From Iodobacter fluviatilis (GTDB taxonomy: Bacteria > Pseudomonadota > Gammaproteobacteria > Burkholderiales > Chitinibacteraceae): a stretch of DNA of 64,000 nt. Shown here one piece after another: positions 17,329-27,061 of the stretch. The notes under the pieces were generated by a model, which searched no databases, had not been told where the DNA came from, and saw only the letters and a program-made list of their open reading frames with translations. Every line of letters starts with the position of its first letter. Within the stretch, counting starts at the first letter, position 1. Where the stretch lies: assembly GCF_900451195.1 (NCBI RefSeq), contig NZ_UGHR01000004.1, forward strand, positions 248,001 through 312,000, written 5' to 3'. Both the position numbers and the translations under genes were made by a program.

Positions 17329-18357
17329 CTACCGTAAGCGGTAAATATGTACTGGGTGCTTGATCCATGTCAGCCGGCGTTGTAAATCTGCTGTCACATA
17401 GACACTGCCATCATTACCTACGAGGAGTACATCATGCAATCCAAAACGTTTGGCATGGCGTAATGTATTTCCTATGCCATCAATAAAAATAGGTTTAGTG
17501 GCTGCGTCAGAGATCGCTCCTGCCTCTAAGCTGGGCGGGGCAATCACAGTAGCGGCTTCCATGGTGGTGGCTGGCTGGCCGGTTCGCGGGTCGATTAAAT
17601 GGGAGTAGCGTTTGCCCGCTACTTCAAAAAAACGCTGGTAATCGCCCGAAGTGCCAATTGCTTCGCCATCTCTTAAAGCAATCGTCGCCATAGCTTGCGG
17701 CTCTCGCGGGTGTTGTATGCCCACAATCCATGGTGTCTGATCTTTTTTGCCCAGTGCCAGTACATTGCCGCCGACATTAATCAGCGCGTTATTCACCCGG
17801 TGTTTACGCAAATAGGCTGCTGCACGATCAAGCGCCCAGCCCTTGGCAAAGCCGCCGGTATCGATTTTTACTGCCGGATTACTGCTGCTCACCGTGGTCG
17901 CATCAAAAGTCAGGTCGCTCATTCTGGGCTGGGCAGCCAGCAGATCCGCGATTGTTTCGCTCTTGGGCAGTGTGGCGGTGTAGTTATCTTTATGAAAGCC
18001 CCATGCTTCAACGAGGCCACCCATAGCAGGGTTAAACAGCTGCTCAGATTGATCGGCATACTGGCTGGCTTGTTTGAGTAAGCTCGCTGTTTCGGTATCG
18101 ATAATGGCCGACTCACCCTTGGCAAAGCTGGCATTTATCCGGGTGATTTCGGAGGGCAGCCAAGGGTGCAGACGGGTATGAATGCGATCTAAATCGGCAA
18201 ATACTGCGGCGGCATGTTTTTGCGCTACATCTTCGGGCAAGCCCCAGATAGACAGCTGTACCCGCGTGCCAAATACATAGCTTTCTTGCTGATAAAGCGG
18301 CGCCCTGCTGCAAGCGCTTAATAGCAGCAGGGCAATCAGCAAGCAGAGGCGTTTCAT
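17329..18357 (-). CDS. apbE: FAD:protein FMN transferase (ApbE), lipoprotein
   Basis: A 342-aa flavin transferase that attaches FMN covalently to Thr of target proteins such as NqrB/NqrC and RnfG/RnfD. The N-terminus is a lipoprotein signal ([11 protein letters not shown], Cys16). Family motifs are [48 protein letters not shown] and [12 protein letters not shown], followed by the metal-binding [13 protein letters not shown] region. It acts in the periplasm or at the membrane. Its start overlaps the gshB stop by four bases (ATGA), so it is translationally coupled to glutathione synthesis genes, a placement without obvious functional meaning. Confidence 0.95.
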   Translation of the reverse strand: MKRLCLLIALLLLSACSRAPLYQQESYVFGTRVQLSIWGLPEDVAQKHAAAVFADLDRIHTRLHPWLPSEITRINASFAKGESAIIDTETASLLKQASQYADQSEQLFNPAMGGLVEAWGFHKDNYTATLPKSETIADLLAAQPRMSDLTFDATTVSSSNPAVKIDTGGFAKGWALDRAAAYLRKHRVNNALINVGGNVLALGKKDQTPWIVGIQHPREPQAMATIALRDGEAIGTSGDYQRFFEVAGKRYSHLIDPRTGQPATTMEAATVIAPPSLEAGAISDAATKPIFIDGIGNTLRHAKRFGLHDVLLVGNDGSVYVTADLQRRLTWIKHPVHIYRLR

Positions 18358-19304
18358 GCTGCGGCGTGCTTTTCTAGCGCATCAATAAAGAGGGCTGCAA
18401 CGTTGATGCCAGATTGTGCGGTAATCTCAGCGAAGCAGGTCGGGCTAGTAACATTCACCTCGGTGAGGTTTTCGCCAATCACATCCAGCCCCACCAGCAG
18501 CAAGCCTTGGGCCGCCAGCTGCGGCCCCAGTGCCTCGGCAATTTCCCGGTCTCTGGCTGTTAATGGCCTTGCCACGCCGCTGCCGCCTGCCGCTAGATTG
18601 CCGCGTGTTTCACCCGCCTTGGGAATCCGTGCTAGGCACCAGTCCACCGGCTTGCCATCGATCAGCAGAATGCGCTTATCGCCTTCTTTAATTGCCGCAA
18701 TATAGCGCTGCGCCATAATGGTTTGTGTGCCGTTGGCTGTCAGCGTTTCGATAATCGAGCCTACATTCGGATCCGCCTGTGTAAGACGGAAAATCCCTGT
18801 GCCGCCCATGCCATCCAGTGGCTTGAGAATAATGTCGCCGTGCTCAGCCAAAAACGCCCGCACATCGCTTTCAGACTGGGTAACCAGCGTAGGCGCAGTG
18901 AATTGTGGAAACTTTAAAATGGCCAGCTTTTCATTAAAGTCGCGCAGGGCTTGGCCACGGTTAAATACTTTTGCACCCTGTGCTTCGGCCAGCGTAAACA
19001 ATTGGGTGGCATAGAAATACTGCTGATCAAAGGGTGGGTCTGTACGCATGATTACGGCATCGAAGTCTTTCAGTGCCGTAATGGCGGCCTCATCCTGGGT
19101 ATACCATTCATGGCCGCTTTGCGTGTCGGTAAAATGCAGCCGGGCTGCCCGAGCTTCTACAAGGCCGTCTTTAACTCTTAGGTTTTCAGCGCCGCAGGTA
19201 AACAGCAAATGCCCGCGCAAATCCGCCTCACGCATCATGGCGTAGCTGCTGTCTTTGTAAATTTTTAAGCTGGCAAGCGGATCAAGCACGACAAGGATTT
19301 TCAT
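18354..19304 (-). CDS. gshB: glutathione synthetase
   Basis: A 316-aa ATP-grasp enzyme joining gamma-glutamylcysteine and glycine. The N-terminus [20 protein letters not shown] is the family start. ATP-grasp features are [18 protein letters not shown] (about residues 160-177), [19 protein letters not shown] and the metal-binding end [19 protein letters not shown] start at the complement of 19302-19304, where AAGG stands 5 bases upstream. Upstream frames run into an inverted-repeat element (19319-19391). The gene follows gshA on the same strand and overlaps apbE. Confidence 0.96.
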   Translation of the reverse strand: MKILVVLDPLASLKIYKDSSYAMMREADLRGHLLFTCGAENLRVKDGLVEARAARLHFTDTQSGHEWYTQDEAAITALKDFDAVIMRTDPPFDQQYFYATQLFTLAEAQGAKVFNRGQALRDFNEKLAILKFPQFTAPTLVTQSESDVRAFLAEHGDIILKPLDGMGGTGIFRLTQADPNVGSIIETLTANGTQTIMAQRYIAAIKEGDKRILLIDGKPVDWCLARIPKAGETRGNLAAGGSGVARPLTARDREIAEALGPQLAAQGLLLVGLDVIGENLTEVNVTSPTCFAEITAQSGINVAALFIDALEKHAAA

Positions 19305-19318
19305 AGCGGCCTTCATGT

Positions 19319-19391
19319 TGGGAGTTGTGAGTCGGGAGTCGTGAGTGGATAAGTTGGTTTTACTCCCCACTCCCTCATCCCGACTCCCCAT
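19319..19391. repeat. inverted-repeat element in the gshA-gshB gap
   Basis: The left arm GAGTCGGGAGTCGTGAGTGG (about 19331-19350) and the right arm CCACTCCCTCATCCCGACTC (about 19367-19386) match as an inverted repeat at about 16 of 20 positions. The GGGAGTCGTGAGT-type wording repeats within the arms. It nearly fills the gap between the two glutathione genes, so it is transcribed inside their mRNA. No second copy was seen in this window. Confidence 0.55.
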
Positions 19392-19401
19392 CTTTTGAAA
19401 C

Positions 19402-20664
19402 TTATTCCAGCTCTAAAGACCCAGCCAGTAAGGCCAGTCTTGCCACTACGCCGTAGGAGTAGAAGCGGTTGGCTTCACAGTCTGGCGAGCCGTCGCAATC
19501 GGGGGTGGAGAGCGGTGATGCAAAGGCAAGTGGCACAAAGTGCGCACCAGGTGCGTTTAGATTTTCATCAATGCCGCGCCCTGTATGCACACGGTAAAAG
19601 CCGCCAATGACAAAGCGATCCAGCATATAAACCACCGGCTCAGCTACGGCGGCATTAATTTGCTCAAAGGTTGGCACGCCTTCCTGCACGATCACATCGT
19701 GGACCTCCATGCCTTCTTTAATCACGCTCATTTTATTGCGCTGCTTGCGGTTTAAGCCGAGCAATTCTTCGCCGGATTTCACGCTCATAATGCCCATGCC
19801 GTAAGTGCCGGCATTGGCTTTTACAATGACATAAGGCACCTGATCAATGCCGTGCTGCTGGTATTTGACGCGGATTTTTTCAATCATCGTGTCAACAGTG
19901 GCTGCCAGCTTGTCTTCACCTGCGCGGGAGTGGAAATCCAACCCGTCGACGTGTTCAAAGTAGGGGTTAATGACCCAAGGGTCGATATCGATCAGTGCAG
20001 CAAACTCCTCAACCACTTTATCGTAGGCGGTGAAATGCTGGGTTTTACGGCGCACTGCCCAGCCTGCATTGAGCGGCGGCAACAATGTTTGCTCGATATC
20101 TTGCAAGATGGCCGGGATACCCGCTGATAAATCGTTATTGAGCAGCACTACGCAGGGATCAAAGTCCGCAATACCAACCCGTTTGCCATTGCGCACAATA
20201 GGCTCTAGCGTAACTTGGCCACCATCAGGCAAATCAAGTGTGGTAATGGTCGTGATTTCAGGATTCATGCTGCCTAAACGCACGACTAAGCCAGCCTGAC
20301 GTAAGATCTTGGCCAGCGCCGCCACGTTTTGTAGATAGAAAGTATTACGGGTGTGGTTTTCCGGGATCAGCAACACGCGGCGCGCATCAGGGCAATAGCC
20401 CTCAAGCGCAATCATGGTGGCTTGCACGGCCAGCGGGTGGAATTCCGGATTCAGATTATTAAAGCCGCCCGGGAATAAATTCATATCAACAGGCGCCAGC
20501 TTATAGCCTGCATTACGCAAATCGACTGAGCCATAAAATGGCGGAGTGTGTTCCTGCCACTGGTTACGGAACCAATGCTCGATTTCAGGCTGGGCTGCCA
20601 AAATTTTGCGTTCCAGATCCAGCAGCGGGCCTGTGAGTGCGGTGGTCAGATGTGGAACGCTCAT
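19402..20664 (-). CDS. gshA: glutamate-cysteine ligase (TIGR02049 type)
   Basis: A 420-aa enzyme for the first step of glutathione synthesis, ATP-dependent joining of glutamate and cysteine. It belongs to the family first described from Acidithiobacillus and common in betaproteobacteria, not the E. coli type. Signatures are [20 protein letters not shown] (about residues 44-63), [27 protein letters not shown] and [18 protein letters not shown] (about 271-288). The start [20 protein letters not shown] has a GGGGTATTCC stretch upstream. It heads the gshA-gshB-apbE-EIIA-ptsH-ptsI gene string. Confidence 0.95.
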   Translation of the reverse strand: MSVPHLTTALTGPLLDLERKILAAQPEIEHWFRNQWQEHTPPFYGSVDLRNAGYKLAPVDMNLFPGGFNNLNPEFHPLAVQATMIALEGYCPDARRVLLIPENHTRNTFYLQNVAALAKILRQAGLVVRLGSMNPEITTITTLDLPDGGQVTLEPIVRNGKRVGIADFDPCVVLLNNDLSAGIPAILQDIEQTLLPPLNAGWAVRRKTQHFTAYDKVVEEFAALIDIDPWVINPYFEHVDGLDFHSRAGEDKLAATVDTMIEKIRVKYQQHGIDQVPYVIVKANAGTYGMGIMSVKSGEELLGLNRKQRNKMSVIKEGMEVHDVIVQEGVPTFEQINAAVAEPVVYMLDRFVIGGFYRVHTGRGIDENLNAPGAHFVPLAFASPLSTPDCDGSPDCEANRFYSYGVVARLALLAGSLELE

Positions 20665-20758
20665 TTTGGGGTATTCCTTAGTGGTTTCATGCAGGGCATA
20701 TGCGGGCGCTGGGCTTTGGATTCAACTCCGTAGTGACGCTAATTCGCTTGCCTGCTGT

Positions 20759-21373
20759 TTATGCTTGGTTTTTCAGGCCAGAAAAACAAACTTCAAGCAT
20801 GGATTCGATAATGGTTTCGTGATCCAGCTTGCTGTAAAGCTGTAAGTATTCTACGGCCGGATCACAGGTTCTGGCGTAATAGGCAAACAAAATCACATCA
20901 ACAGGCAGGTCGGGGTTGAGCTGGCCTTGTTTTTGAGCTTGCTGAACGATGGCCTCTATCTTGCCATTTAATTTCAACACTCTCATGACGTATTTCAGGT
21001 TACGCGTCAGCATTTCACGAACATGCGCGCTGGTTGAGGGCAAAAAGGGCATACCCCCCTCTAGCCTGATGCTTAAAGCCCATGCCAGCAAATCTTTTAG
21101 CTGCTGTATCGGGCTTAGCCCTGAGGGCATGGCATCCAGATAATCAAGCGCACCATCTATCAGGCGAATCATCGCCGCACCCACCAAATCTTCCTTGGAT
21201 TTGAAGTGCTTATAGAGGCTGGGTTTAGAAATGCCTACTTCCTGGGCAACATCGTCCATGGTCATCAAGTCAAAGCCCTTGCTGGCCAGTATGGCAGTGG
21301 TTGCATCGAGGATCGCCGTTTCGCGCAGCTTAAAGGCCTGATCTTTGAAGCTTAATTTGCTTAAAATACTCAT
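20759..21373 (-). CDS. TetR-family transcriptional regulator
   Basis: A 204-aa repressor-type regulator. The N-terminal helix-turn-helix spans about residues 18-62 (TMDDVAQEVGISKPSLYKHF is the recognition part), followed by KSKEDLVGAAM. The C-terminal ligand domain has no close family I recognise. The gene is divergent from the lipid-modification operon starting at 21528, with a 154-bp gap that contains an imperfect dyad GTAATTAAAGTTAC (21377-21390). It most likely controls that operon. In related clusters elsewhere the regulator is usually an RpoE/ChrR pair, which is absent here. Confidence 0.9.
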   Translation of the reverse strand: MSILSKLSFKDQAFKLRETAILDATTAILASKGFDLMTMDDVAQEVGISKPSLYKHFKSKEDLVGAAMIRLIDGALDYLDAMPSGLSPIQQLKDLLAWALSIRLEGGMPFLPSTSAHVREMLTRNLKYVMRVLKLNGKIEAIVQQAQKQGQLNPDLPVDVILFAYYARTCDPAVEYLQLYSKLDHETIIESMLEVCFSGLKNQA

Positions 21374-21527
21374 TGGTAATTAAAGTTACTCTGTGGTAGA
21401 TTTAATTGCATGGTGGTTTAGTTGCCATATTAGCCGCTGATGAGAGGAATGGATAGCTTGAATATTCAGCCTTTGCTTCAGCCCTTATTCAGGTGCATGT
21501 TTTGTAAACCATTCAAAGGAAAACCCC

Positions 21528-22814
21528 GTGGCACTGCAAGTCTCTTCTGGTTTCAGACAAAAAATCGCCGTGATTGGCGCAGGGATATCGGGTCTTGCCA
21601 GCGCATATTTGCTCAATCGCAAGCACGATGTTTGCCTGTTTGAGGCGGGAAGCTATCTGGGCGGGCATAGCAACACGGTGGATGTGTCTGTGAACGGGGT
21701 CAGCCATCCTGTTGATACCGGCTTTTTGGTGCTGAATGATAAAACCTACCCTAATTTAGTGGCTCTGCTGGCTGAGCTGGATGTGGCAACGTACAGCACG
21801 GATATGTCGTTTGGCGTTTCTATGGATAAGGGCCAGCTGGAGTGGGCAGGCACAGATCTGGATGCCGTATTTGCACAGCGGCGCAATCTTTGCTCCCCTC
21901 GCTTCTGGGGCATGCTCAAAGATATTTTGCGATTTAATAAAACAGCAGAGGTCAATTTACTAAGGGCTGGCAATAGCGGAGAAACATTAGGGCAGCTGCT
22001 AGATGCCGGTGGTTATGGTCAGCTGTTCAGGGACGCATATTTGCTGCCCATGGCTGCTGCAATCTGGTCGAGCTCACCTAAAGATATTTTGGGCTTTCCC
22101 GCACTGACCTTTTTGCGTTTTTGTATTAATCACTCTTTATTGCAAGTGAATGGGCGGCCTCAATGGCAAACCGTGCAAGGTGGCTCCCGCAGCTATGTGC
22201 AGCGCATCGCAGCCACTTTGCCGGATATTCGTCTTAATACGCCGGTACTGGGTGTGCGTCGCGATGTGAGCGGTGTACGGATATTAACCGCCAGCGGCGA
22301 ATCACGTTTCGATATCGTGGTCTTTGCCGGGCACGCACCCGATACCTTAAGTATTCTGGAAGACGCCAGCCCCTGCGAGCAAAAGCTGCTGGGGGCTGTG
22401 CGCTACCAGCCCAATACCGCTTATTTACACTTAGATGAGCAGCAACTACCTCAAAACAAAAAAGTATGGTCGGCCTGGAATTATTTGGGCGGCGTGGCCG
22501 TGGATGGGCAGCGGCCCGTTTGTGTGAGCTATTTACTGAATCAATTACAAAATCTGCCGTTTGAACACCCGGTAGTGGTGACGCTTAACCCGTTTAAAAA
22601 ACCAGATTTAGTCATTGCACAGTTTGAATACCAGCATCCAATCATGGATCAGCCCGCCATTGATGCCCAGCAGCGTTTGCCGCAGTTGCAGGGGCGCAAT
22701 CGAACATGGTTTGCCGGTGCATGGACAGGCTATGGTTTTCATGAAGACGGTTTGAAATCTGCTCTGCGCGTTGCGGCTGATTTTGATGTACTCCCTGAAT
22801 GGGCGCAGCTCTGA
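21528..22814 (+). CDS. FAD-dependent oxidoreductase of the COG2907 type
   Basis: A 428-aa flavoprotein starting at GTG 21528 with AAAGGA about 8 bases upstream. The FAD-binding start is IAVIGAGISGLASAYLLN (about residues 13-30) followed by LFEAGSYLGGHSNTVDV. The middle holds PMAAAIWSSSPKDILGFPA, typical of the COG2907 predicted NAD/FAD-binding family, and the end FAGAWTGYGFHEDGLKSALR is the second flavin contact. It opens the operon with DUF1365 and a cyclopropane-synthase-like enzyme. Related proteins act on unsaturated or methylated fatty acyl chains of phospholipids (for example the furan fatty acid pathway of Rhodobacter). That role here is inferred from gene order. Confidence 0.9.
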   Translation: MALQVSSGFRQKIAVIGAGISGLASAYLLNRKHDVCLFEAGSYLGGHSNTVDVSVNGVSHPVDTGFLVLNDKTYPNLVALLAELDVATYSTDMSFGVSMDKGQLEWAGTDLDAVFAQRRNLCSPRFWGMLKDILRFNKTAEVNLLRAGNSGETLGQLLDAGGYGQLFRDAYLLPMAAAIWSSSPKDILGFPALTFLRFCINHSLLQVNGRPQWQTVQGGSRSYVQRIAATLPDIRLNTPVLGVRRDVSGVRILTASGESRFDIVVFAGHAPDTLSILEDASPCEQKLLGAVRYQPNTAYLHLDEQQLPQNKKVWSAWNYLGGVAVDGQRPVCVSYLLNQLQNLPFEHPVVVTLNPFKKPDLVIAQFEYQHPIMDQPAIDAQQRLPQLQGRNRTWFAGAWTGYGFHEDGLKSALRVAADFDVLPEWAQL

Positions 22815-23608
22815 TGCGTGCCGCTTACTTATTAACCGGGCAGGTCATGCACGAGCGGCTCAGACCGGTGCAAAACCGCTTTGTCTACCCGGTGTTTTGC
22901 CTGCGGCTGAATCTGGCTCGATTAGGCGAGCTGAATAATCGCTGGTTTGGCGTCAACTGCTGGCGGCCTTTATCGATTGCCACGCGGGATTATGGCGCCA
23001 GAGATGGCTCTGATCTGCAGGCTTGGATGCGGGGGCTGCTTAAAGATGCGGCCATCGAGGCGGATGGCGAAATCTGGTTGCAAACTTTTCCCAGAATCTT
23101 TGGCTATGCCTTTAACCCGGTTAATTTCTGGTTTTGCCATGACAAAAATGGCGGCTTAAAGGCCGTGCTAGCCGAGGTAAACAATACCTTTGGCGAGCAT
23201 CATCGTTATTTACTACAAGCAGCTGGCGGCGGGGATATTCTGGCCGATAGCGATTTACACAGCATGAAAGCGCTGCATGTTTCGCCTTTTTGCCCTGTGG
23301 CGGGCCATTACCAGTTTTGTTTTAAAAATTCGCCAGATAGCGCTTTTGTGGCGATTGATTATTTTGATCAGGAAGGCCTGCTGATTAAAACGGCGATTGC
23401 AGGCCGGCGCCTCTCGTTTACCCCCGCGCATCTGCGGCGTGCTTTGCTGGCTCAGCCCTTTTTAACGCTGGGCGTGGTCGCCAAAATTTATTGGCAGGCG
23501 CTGCGTCTGTGGTTGAAACGCGTGCCGTTTTACCGCAAGCCTCAGCCACCATTACACCCTATCAGCCATCCTCTTCATTTGCGAAGTTCAAAGGAAAGCC
23601 AATCATGA
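22814..23608 (+). CDS. DUF1365 family protein
   Basis: A 264-aa protein of the DUF1365 (COG3496) family. Hallmarks are RFVYPVFCLRLNL near the N-terminus, FPRIFGYAFNPVNFWFCHD (about residues 93-111), VNNTFGEHHRYLL and MKALHVSPFCPVAGHYQF. The start ATG shares bases with the stop of the preceding gene (TGATG); an in-frame ATG at 22799 is possible but would overlap more. The end overlaps the cyclopropane synthase start (ATGA). Function is not biochemically settled, but it nearly always travels with COG2907 and CFA-synthase genes. Confidence 0.92.
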   Translation: MRAAYLLTGQVMHERLRPVQNRFVYPVFCLRLNLARLGELNNRWFGVNCWRPLSIATRDYGARDGSDLQAWMRGLLKDAAIEADGEIWLQTFPRIFGYAFNPVNFWFCHDKNGGLKAVLAEVNNTFGEHHRYLLQAAGGGDILADSDLHSMKALHVSPFCPVAGHYQFCFKNSPDSAFVAIDYFDQEGLLIKTAIAGRRLSFTPAHLRRALLAQPFLTLGVVAKIYWQALRLWLKRVPFYRKPQPPLHPISHPLHLRSSKESQS

Positions 23609-24807
23609 GCCAAGCACGCAGCCTGTCTGCTTTGCCTTTTGCCGCACCTGCTGCGGCCCGATTATTTATACAAGTATTGCAGCGCTTGCAGTATGGGCAT
23701 TTGCAGCTGATTACCCCCGATGGCAGCCATCTCACATTTGGCGATTTACACACGCCACCCAGTGCCCTGCTGCATATCCATGACTGGCGCGCTTGTGGCC
23801 GGATTATCAAGGCGGGCGATATTGGTTTTGCAGAAAGCTATGCGGCTGGCTGGCTGGATACGCCTGATTTAACCGCCTTGCTGCGGTTGGCATTAAAAAA
23901 CGAAGCGGCGCTGGAGCGTTTTGTCTTTGGCGGCAAGCTGGCTACGTTGTGGTACCGGCTGAAACACTGGCTGCGCCCCAATACCCGCGAGGGAAGTAAG
24001 CGCAATATTCATGCTCATTACGATATTGGTAACGATTTTTACCAGCTGTGGCTGGATAAAAGCTGGACGTATTCGAGCGCTATTTTTGCAGGGGATTTCA
24101 GCCAGAGCTTAGAAAGCGCGCAGGCCGCCAAATACCAGAGAATTATCGATACCCTCGCTTTAAAAGCGGGCGATAGCGTGCTGGAAATTGGCTGCGGCTG
24201 GGGAGGCTTTGCCGAACATGCTGCCCGCTGTGGCGTTGAAGTACACGGCATTACCATTTCAGAAGCCCAGCTGGCCGTGGCCCAAGCGCGTAATCAGGGC
24301 AATGGTTCTAAGCTTTGGCTCAGTGATTACCGTGATTTAAACGAGCAATACGATGCCATTGTGTCGATCGAAATGTTTGAAGCCGTAGGCGAGCGTTTCT
24401 GGCCCAGCTATTTTAATCAGCTGCAGCAATGCTTAAAGCCGGGGGCAAAAGCGTTGGTGCAAAGCATCACCATTGATGATGCGCGGTTTGAAAACTATCG
24501 CGCTAATACGGATTTTATCCAGCAGTATATTTTCCCCGGCGGCATGCTGCCCAGCCCGGAGCGCTTTGTGGCCAAAGCGGCAGAAGCTGGCCTTAAAACA
24601 CTCGATCAACATCATTTTGGTGCGGATTATGCCGAAACACTGCGCCGCTGGAGCCAAGCTTTTAGCGCATGTGAAGCCACCATTGCGGCGCAAGGTTTTG
24701 ATGATGAATTCCGGCGTATCTGGCGGCTTTATTACGCCTATTGCGAAGCAGGCTTTGATGAGGGGCGAACCGATGTGGTGCAGTTCTTATTACAAAAAAC
24801 CGGCTAG
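23605..24807 (+). CDS. cyclopropane-fatty-acyl-phospholipid synthase family methyltransferase
   Basis: A 400-aa SAM-dependent enzyme that modifies double bonds of fatty acyl chains in membrane phospholipids. Features are GFAESYAAGWLDTPDLTAL (about residues 75-93), the family stretch AHYDIGNDFYQLWLDKSWTY (about 140-159), the SAM site VLEIGCGWGGFAEHAA (about 194-209), ISEAQLAVAQ, and VSIEMFEAVGERFW. I start at ATG 23605, with AAAGGAAAG upstream and an ATGA overlap with the DUF1365 gene; the in-frame upstream extension has no family match. Because it sits in a COG2907/DUF1365 operon it may be a UfaM-like C-methylase and not the housekeeping Cfa. Confidence 0.93.
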   Translation: MSQARSLSALPFAAPAAARLFIQVLQRLQYGHLQLITPDGSHLTFGDLHTPPSALLHIHDWRACGRIIKAGDIGFAESYAAGWLDTPDLTALLRLALKNEAALERFVFGGKLATLWYRLKHWLRPNTREGSKRNIHAHYDIGNDFYQLWLDKSWTYSSAIFAGDFSQSLESAQAAKYQRIIDTLALKAGDSVLEIGCGWGGFAEHAARCGVEVHGITISEAQLAVAQARNQGNGSKLWLSDYRDLNEQYDAIVSIEMFEAVGERFWPSYFNQLQQCLKPGAKALVQSITIDDARFENYRANTDFIQQYIFPGGMLPSPERFVAKAAEAGLKTLDQHHFGADYAETLRRWSQAFSACEATIAAQGFDDEFRRIWRLYYAYCEAGFDEGRTDVVQFLLQKTG

Positions 24808-25315
24808 TGCGCTGTTACTGATTCTGCTGCTGACGATGGTGAAAGGTGCATTTGCCGCCAGCTGGCGGGAAGAGCTGCCTGCTGCTACGCCGCTTGGATC
24901 GGGAGAGTTTCGCTGGTTTGGTTTTAGGGTATATACCGCCCGTTTATGGAGCGAGCAGCGCCCCTTTACAGCGAGTGCCCCCTTTGCGCTGGAGCTAACT
25001 TACCACCGCAGCATCAGCCGCGAGCGTTTTGTTAGCACCAGCCTTGATGAAATCAAGCGTTTATCCGGCAAAGAATATAGTAAGGCGCAGCTGGCTCGCT
25101 GGCAGGCCGAAATGGAGCGCGCGTTTAGTGATGTAGAAAGCGGCGATCAGCTGATTGGCGTGTATCTGCCCGGTGTGGGCTGCCGCTTTTATGGCAAGAA
25201 GGGCTTGAATGCCGAAGTGGCTGATACCGAATTTGCCAAAGCATTTTTTGCTATTTGGCTGGATGAGCGCAGTAAAGACAGCAATCTGCGCGCGCAGCTT
25301 CTGGGGCAAAAGTGA
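24773..25315 (+). CDS. exported chalcone-isomerase-like protein
   Basis: A 180-aa protein with an N-terminal signal (SALLLILLLTMVKGAFA, cut before ASWREE) and a chalcone isomerase-like domain: GSGEFRWFGFRVYTARLW (about residues 42-59), LELTYHRSISRERFV and IGVYLPGVGCRFYG. Bacterial members of this family are periplasmic and their reaction is unknown. The start ATG 24773 lies 35 bases inside the preceding gene; earlier starts in this frame would read through the methyltransferase gene out of frame and are unlikely. It ends in a GTGA overlap with the MFS gene, so it belongs to the same operon. Confidence 0.85.
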   Translation: MWCSSYYKKPASALLLILLLTMVKGAFAASWREELPAATPLGSGEFRWFGFRVYTARLWSEQRPFTASAPFALELTYHRSISRERFVSTSLDEIKRLSGKEYSKAQLARWQAEMERAFSDVESGDQLIGVYLPGVGCRFYGKKGLNAEVADTEFAKAFFAIWLDERSKDSNLRAQLLGQK

Positions 25316-26541
25316 AGCCCGCGCTGGCTTATGGCCTGCTGGGCTTGCCGCTGGCTATGGCGGCTTTGCCAGTTTATGTGCACGCCCCGACTTATTACGC
25401 AGGGCAATTAGGCATGGCCTTATCCACCACAGGCTGGGTGCTGTTTGGCGCAAGGCTGATCGATACGGTGCAAGACCCGTGGCTGGGTTATTTAATTGAT
25501 CGAAGGGCCGGGCGATTAAGCGGCTGGATGCTTTGTGCCGGGCTGCTGCTGGCCATTTCATTTGCGGGTCTGTGGCTGGCCCCGGTGCAAGGCAGTGCAT
25601 TAATCATGTGGCTGGTGGTGATGCTGATCGGCATTTACACCGCGCACAGCATGCTCAATATCGCCTATCTGGCATGGGGGGCAAGACTGGGGGATCAGGC
25701 CGTTTTACTTCATGCCGCCGCTTGGCGCGAAGGCGCGGGGCTGATCGGCGTGGTGCTGGCGAGTATTGTGCCGGGCTATTTAATGGCGGGGCAGCAGGTG
25801 GAGCAAGGGATGGCTTGGTATGCCCTGGCGTTTGCACTGTTATTAGCTTTGGGCATTGTGGCACTGCTTTATCGGTCCTTACCCTGGCTGGGCGGGGGTG
25901 AAAAGCAATCTTGGCGCGAGCCGCTGGCTAATTTGGCATTCAGGCGCTTATTACTGCCTTACTTTTTAAATGCGGTTTCGGTGGCGATTCCGGCCACATT
26001 AGCTTTGTTTTATATCCGTGATCGCATCGCCGCCCCGCAATTATCCGGTGCATTTTTAGCCGCTTACTTTGTAGCTGCGGCTCTGGGCTTGCCGCTGTGG
26101 GTAAGGCTGGCGAAAAAAATCGGCACAGCAAAGGCATGGCGCTTGGGCATGATTTTAGCGGTGCTGGCTTTTGCAGGCGCGGCTTTGCTGAGCGCTGGTG
26201 ATGTGGCTGCCTATGCCGTGGTGTGCATTCTGGCAGGGCTGGCGCTGGGGGCTGATTTAGCGCTGCCCCCCGTGTTACTGGCGGGGCTGATTTCCCCCCT
26301 GCACTCACCCGCCAGCTATTACGGAATCTGGACACTGCTGGGCAAGCTGGCTCTCGCCCTCTCTGGGCTCGCCTTGCCGCTTTTGGCTTGGGGCGGCTAT
26401 CAGCCGGGCGTCGCGGGGCAGGGTGGATTAAGCCTCGCACTCACCTACGCCGCCTTGCCTTGTGCGATTAAATTGCTGGCAATGTGGCGTTTAAATTTAG
26501 TCATCCGGCAGCAAGCCACTTTAAAAGGATTCGCACCATGA
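25312..26541 (+). CDS. MFS_2/GPH-like major facilitator transporter
   Basis: A 409-aa membrane protein with about twelve hydrophobic segments. The GPH-type motif between helices 2 and 3 is seen as LIDTVQDPWLGYLIDRRAGRL (about residues 49-69), and NIAYLAWGARLGDQ resembles the family's helix 4 region. It begins at GTG 25312 overlapping the stop of the preceding gene and ends overlapping the start of the next. Related MFS genes occur in COG2907/CFA clusters of other proteobacteria. The cargo is unknown; it could be a lipid or lipid precursor. Confidence 0.87.
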   Translation: MKPALAYGLLGLPLAMAALPVYVHAPTYYAGQLGMALSTTGWVLFGARLIDTVQDPWLGYLIDRRAGRLSGWMLCAGLLLAISFAGLWLAPVQGSALIMWLVVMLIGIYTAHSMLNIAYLAWGARLGDQAVLLHAAAWREGAGLIGVVLASIVPGYLMAGQQVEQGMAWYALAFALLLALGIVALLYRSLPWLGGGEKQSWREPLANLAFRRLLLPYFLNAVSVAIPATLALFYIRDRIAAPQLSGAFLAAYFVAAALGLPLWVRLAKKIGTAKAWRLGMILAVLAFAGAALLSAGDVAAYAVVCILAGLALGADLALPPVLLAGLISPLHSPASYYGIWTLLGKLALALSGLALPLLAWGGYQPGVAGQGGLSLALTYAALPCAIKLLAMWRLNLVIRQQATLKGFAP

Positions 26542-27059
26542 AAGCACTGTTAATTATGCTTTGCCTGCTGCTTAGCGCTTGCGCCGGGCCGGATGTGCGC
26601 CACTACCAGCAGCAACAGCCTGCCTTAGATTTAGTCCAGTTTTTTAGTGGCCAGACAGAAGCATGGGGCACGTTTCAAAAGCGTGATGGTGAAGTGGTCA
26701 AGCGCTTTCATGTGCTGCTGACGGGCACCAAGCAGGGGGAGCGCTTTGTATTGGATGAAGACTTCACATACAGCGATGGCAGTAAGCAAAAACGCGTTTG
26801 GACATTACGCCAGCAAGCGGGTGGGCAGTGGACAGGCACTGCGGATGATATTAAAGGCGAGGCAGAAGGGCAGATTGCTGGCAATGCGCTCAACTGGAAA
26901 TACACCATGCTGCTGCCGGTAGATGGCTCGGTTTATGAAGTGCAGTTTGATGACTGGATGTTTTTAATTGATCAGAAAACGATGATAAACCGCGCCAGTA
27001 TGAGCAAATTTGGCTGGCAGCTGGGCGAAGTCACGCTGTTTTTCCGTAAAAAGGATTAG
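26538..27059 (+). CDS. DUF3833 family lipoprotein
   Basis: A 173-aa lipoprotein: signal MKALLIMLCLLLSAC with the lipid-modified Cys15, then a DUF3833 domain with LVQFFSGQTEAWGTFQKRDG, RFVLDEDFTYSDGSKQKRVW and the closing MLLPVDGSVYEVQFDDWMFL, MINRASMSKFG. Function is unknown; the beta-rich, lipocalin-like look suggests binding of a hydrophobic compound. The start ATG 26538 overlaps the MFS stop (ATGA) with AAAAGGAT upstream. It is a regular member of COG2907/CFA-type operons. Confidence 0.9.
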   Translation: MKALLIMLCLLLSACAGPDVRHYQQQQPALDLVQFFSGQTEAWGTFQKRDGEVVKRFHVLLTGTKQGERFVLDEDFTYSDGSKQKRVWTLRQQAGGQWTGTADDIKGEAEGQIAGNALNWKYTMLLPVDGSVYEVQFDDWMFLIDQKTMINRASMSKFGWQLGEVTLFFRKKD

Positions 27060-27061
27060 CC

